Source of the DNA: Campylobacteraceae bacterium
GTDB taxonomy: Bacteria > Campylobacterota > Campylobacteria > Campylobacterales > Arcobacteraceae
DNA length: 64,000 nt
Assembly (NCBI GenBank): GCA_013215945.1
Contig: JABSOM010000007.1
Coordinates: 124,001 to 188,000 of the forward strand
Direction of reading: 5' to 3'
This document shows positions 62,751 through 64,000 of this stretch, in pieces. The notes beneath the pieces are model-generated. The model was not told the origin of the DNA. It searched no databases and saw nothing but the letters and a program-made list of their open reading frames with translations. A program made the position numbers and the translations under genes. Position 1 is the stretch's first letter. Each line of letters begins with the position of its first letter.

Positions 62751-63615
62751 AAGCCTTCCTTGAAAAGTTTTTTATAAAATTTTGAATATTTAAAGAAGGA
62801 ATGTTATCATAAATATCATTTTCAAAAGCTTGTAAAATCATATGTTTTGCTGCCTCTTTTTTTATACCTCGGCTCTGCAAATAATACAAAGCATTTTCAT
62901 CAATTGAACCAATACTAGAGCCATGTCCCGCTTTTAATTCATCAATTAAAATCTCTAAATGTGGATTGGCTTTTACATTACAATTATCACTTAATAATAT
63001 GGCTTTAGAGTATTGATATGCACCTGCATACAGTGCTTTTCTATTAACAATACTAAGAGGCGCGAATAAAGAGGAACTCTCATTATCCAAAATATGTTTA
63101 TTACTAATACATGAATAGGTATTTTGTGCATTATGCACCGTTTTAATATGATTTTGTACTTTTGATTTATGTAGAAGTTTAGTAAGAATATTGATATTAA
63201 GTTTAATATTCTTTTTCTTTAAATCATTGTTGATAGTATTAATGGATTCTTTTGAACCTTTTTCAATTATATGCATGCTTAGTTCACAGTCTTTATTTAA
63301 ATCACTGCTATAAGTACAGTTTAATGTACTGTCTTCTTCAATTATTTGAAGTTTACAATAATTAAGTTTTGAATTTTTTTCTAAAGTCATTTTTCTATTA
63401 GCTTGTGCTTGTATTTCTTTCGTATTTGCAAAAACTTCTAGTACATTGATACTTGCATCTTTTTCTAAGACAAATTCTATATTTGATTCTTGATTAATAT
63501 TAAGATTGTTAATTATAATTAAGGTCTTATTTTTAATGTCTTTTATGGATATGATTTTTAAGTTTGAATCTTTAATATACAAAAAATCATTGTTTTGTTT
63601 AATTGTTTTTGTCAT
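62743..63615 (-). CDS. sufD: SufD scaffold subunit
   Basis: Component of the SufBCD scaffold. 290 residues, shorter than E. coli SufD (about 420), N-terminal part reduced. Beta-helix core with IKTVHNAQNTYSCISNKH, ENALYYLQSRGI and HGSSIGSIDENA, and the C-terminal KEAAKHMILQAFEND are the family pattern. The conserved His of the cluster interface lies in AGHGSSIGS. Overlaps sufC by 17 bp. Confidence 0.88.
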   Translation of the reverse strand: MTKTIKQNNDFLYIKDSNLKIISIKDIKNKTLIIINNLNINQESNIEFVLEKDASINVLEVFANTKEIQAQANRKMTLEKNSKLNYCKLQIIEEDSTLNCTYSSDLNKDCELSMHIIEKGSKESINTINNDLKKKNIKLNINILTKLLHKSKVQNHIKTVHNAQNTYSCISNKHILDNESSSLFAPLSIVNRKALYAGAYQYSKAILLSDNCNVKANPHLEILIDELKAGHGSSIGSIDENALYYLQSRGIKKEAAKHMILQAFENDIYDNIPSLNIQNFIKNFSRKAYV

Positions 63616-64000
63616 TATGTAATCCTAAACCTTCAAAACCTTTTTCATCCAATTCTTCTGCCAAGGTATGATCACCAGATTGTGCAATTTTTCCATCTTT
63701 TATTACATGTACAAAATCGGGTTTAATTAATTGTAATAATCTGTCATAGTGAGTAATCATTAAAAGCGAACGTTTTCCATCTAACATAGAGTTAATAACT
63801 TGCGCTACTGTTTTAATCGCATCAATATCCAAGCCAGAATCTATTTCATCAAGCAAGATTAAGTCTGGGCCTAAGATCATAATTTGTATTAATTCATTTC
63901 TTTTTTTCTCACCCCCTGAAAAACCTGCATTTAAATCACGTTTTAACAAAGAATTATCAAGCCCAAACTTTTTTAGTTTTGTTTTTAGTTGTTTCAAAAA
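63599..64000 (-). CDS. sufC: SufC ATPase, partial (N-terminus beyond the window)
   Basis: C-terminal 133 or so residues of the Fe-S scaffold ABC ATPase. The ABC signature FSGGEKKRNE, Walker B DLILLDEIDSGLD and H-loop LMITHYDRLL are present; Walker A lies off the right edge. The frame continues to the last base. Starts the SUF operon as visible here. Confidence 0.93.
   Translation of the reverse strand, partial: FLKQLKTKLKKFGLDNSLLKRDLNAGFSGGEKKRNELIQIMILGPDLILLDEIDSGLDIDAIKTVAQVINSMLDGKRSLLMITHYDRLLQLIKPDFVHVIKDGKIAQSGDHTLAEELDEKGFEGLGLHNDKNN

Noticed and set aside
1-64000. CRISPR arrays, complete insertion sequences, prophage, rRNA
   Set aside because: No regularly spaced repeats, transposase or integrase motifs, phage structural genes or rRNA-like sequence were seen.

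Overview
The window reads as chromosomal DNA of a low-GC, marine-type member of the Campylobacterota, most like Arcobacter and its relatives. This is inferred from protein character and gene neighbourhoods, because no search could be run. Supporting signs are the strong A/T codon bias, a stand-alone 104-residue ATP synthase c subunit with a signal-like start, many c-di-GMP and chemotaxis proteins, an FMN lactate dehydrogenase, Sco/PCuAC copper chaperones and a SUF cluster. I see no CRISPR array, complete insertion sequence, prophage or rRNA operon. There is one tRNA, tRNA-Leu(GAG).

Layout. 0-9 kb: acetyltransferase and rhodanese divergent from an AraC/GyrI-like regulator, then a UvrD-type helicase, a membrane diguanylate cyclase, valS and a small lipoprotein. 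9-16.6 kb: a minus-strand block with an MFS exporter, a LapG-type protease, a LapD-type degenerate GGDEF/EAL receptor and an orphan RND permease. 16.7-25 kb: housekeeping genes (rdgB, proC, bamD, lon), a pseudopilin pair tucked behind proC, a rhomboid protease overlapping a single-pass membrane protein, and a Y-family polymerase. 25-31 kb: small genes, an ArsR-like/GDCCVxC pair, a response-regulator diguanylate cyclase, a scar holding a decayed second copy of the GDCCVxC gene, and lldD. 31-40 kb: tRNA-Leu, a chemoreceptor, atpE, an AsmA-like protein, a three-gene copper chaperone operon, and ornithine cyclodeaminase plus arginase. 40-45.8 kb: a PLP enzyme, an AraC-Ogt fusion, and benE and selO sharing a mirror-symmetric divergent promoter.

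45.8-52.3 kb is gene-sparse and accessory in character: an ATP-grasp ligase, two AraC regulators, a monooxygenase-fold protein, two lipoproteins, a DUF2867-like protein, long spacers and several broken or unlisted small genes. 52.3-58.6 kb is a self-contained TetR-controlled RND efflux operon (regulator, DUF2798 protein, adaptor, permease, TolC-type channel). 58.9-64 kb holds class I fumarase, a small membrane protein and a minus-strand SUF iron-sulfur operon (sufC-sufD-sufS-sufE-sufT) that runs off the right edge.

Themes that connect genes: c-di-GMP signalling (two active-looking diguanylate cyclases plus a LapD/LapG output pair), copper delivery to a terminal oxidase, arginine to proline conversion (arginase, ornithine cyclodeaminase), and Fe-S assembly beside a 4Fe-4S fumarase. 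The most useful second looks are the decayed or frameshifted small genes (23.3, 29.6-29.9, 47.5-47.8 and 50.0 kb), the mirror promoter at 43.7 kb, the uncharacterised Cys/His/Met-bearing protein between PCuAC and Sco, and a recurring layout in which a TATAAT box lies 5-9 bases before the start codon, which suggests leaderless mRNAs. No wholly new multi-gene system can be proven from the sequence alone.
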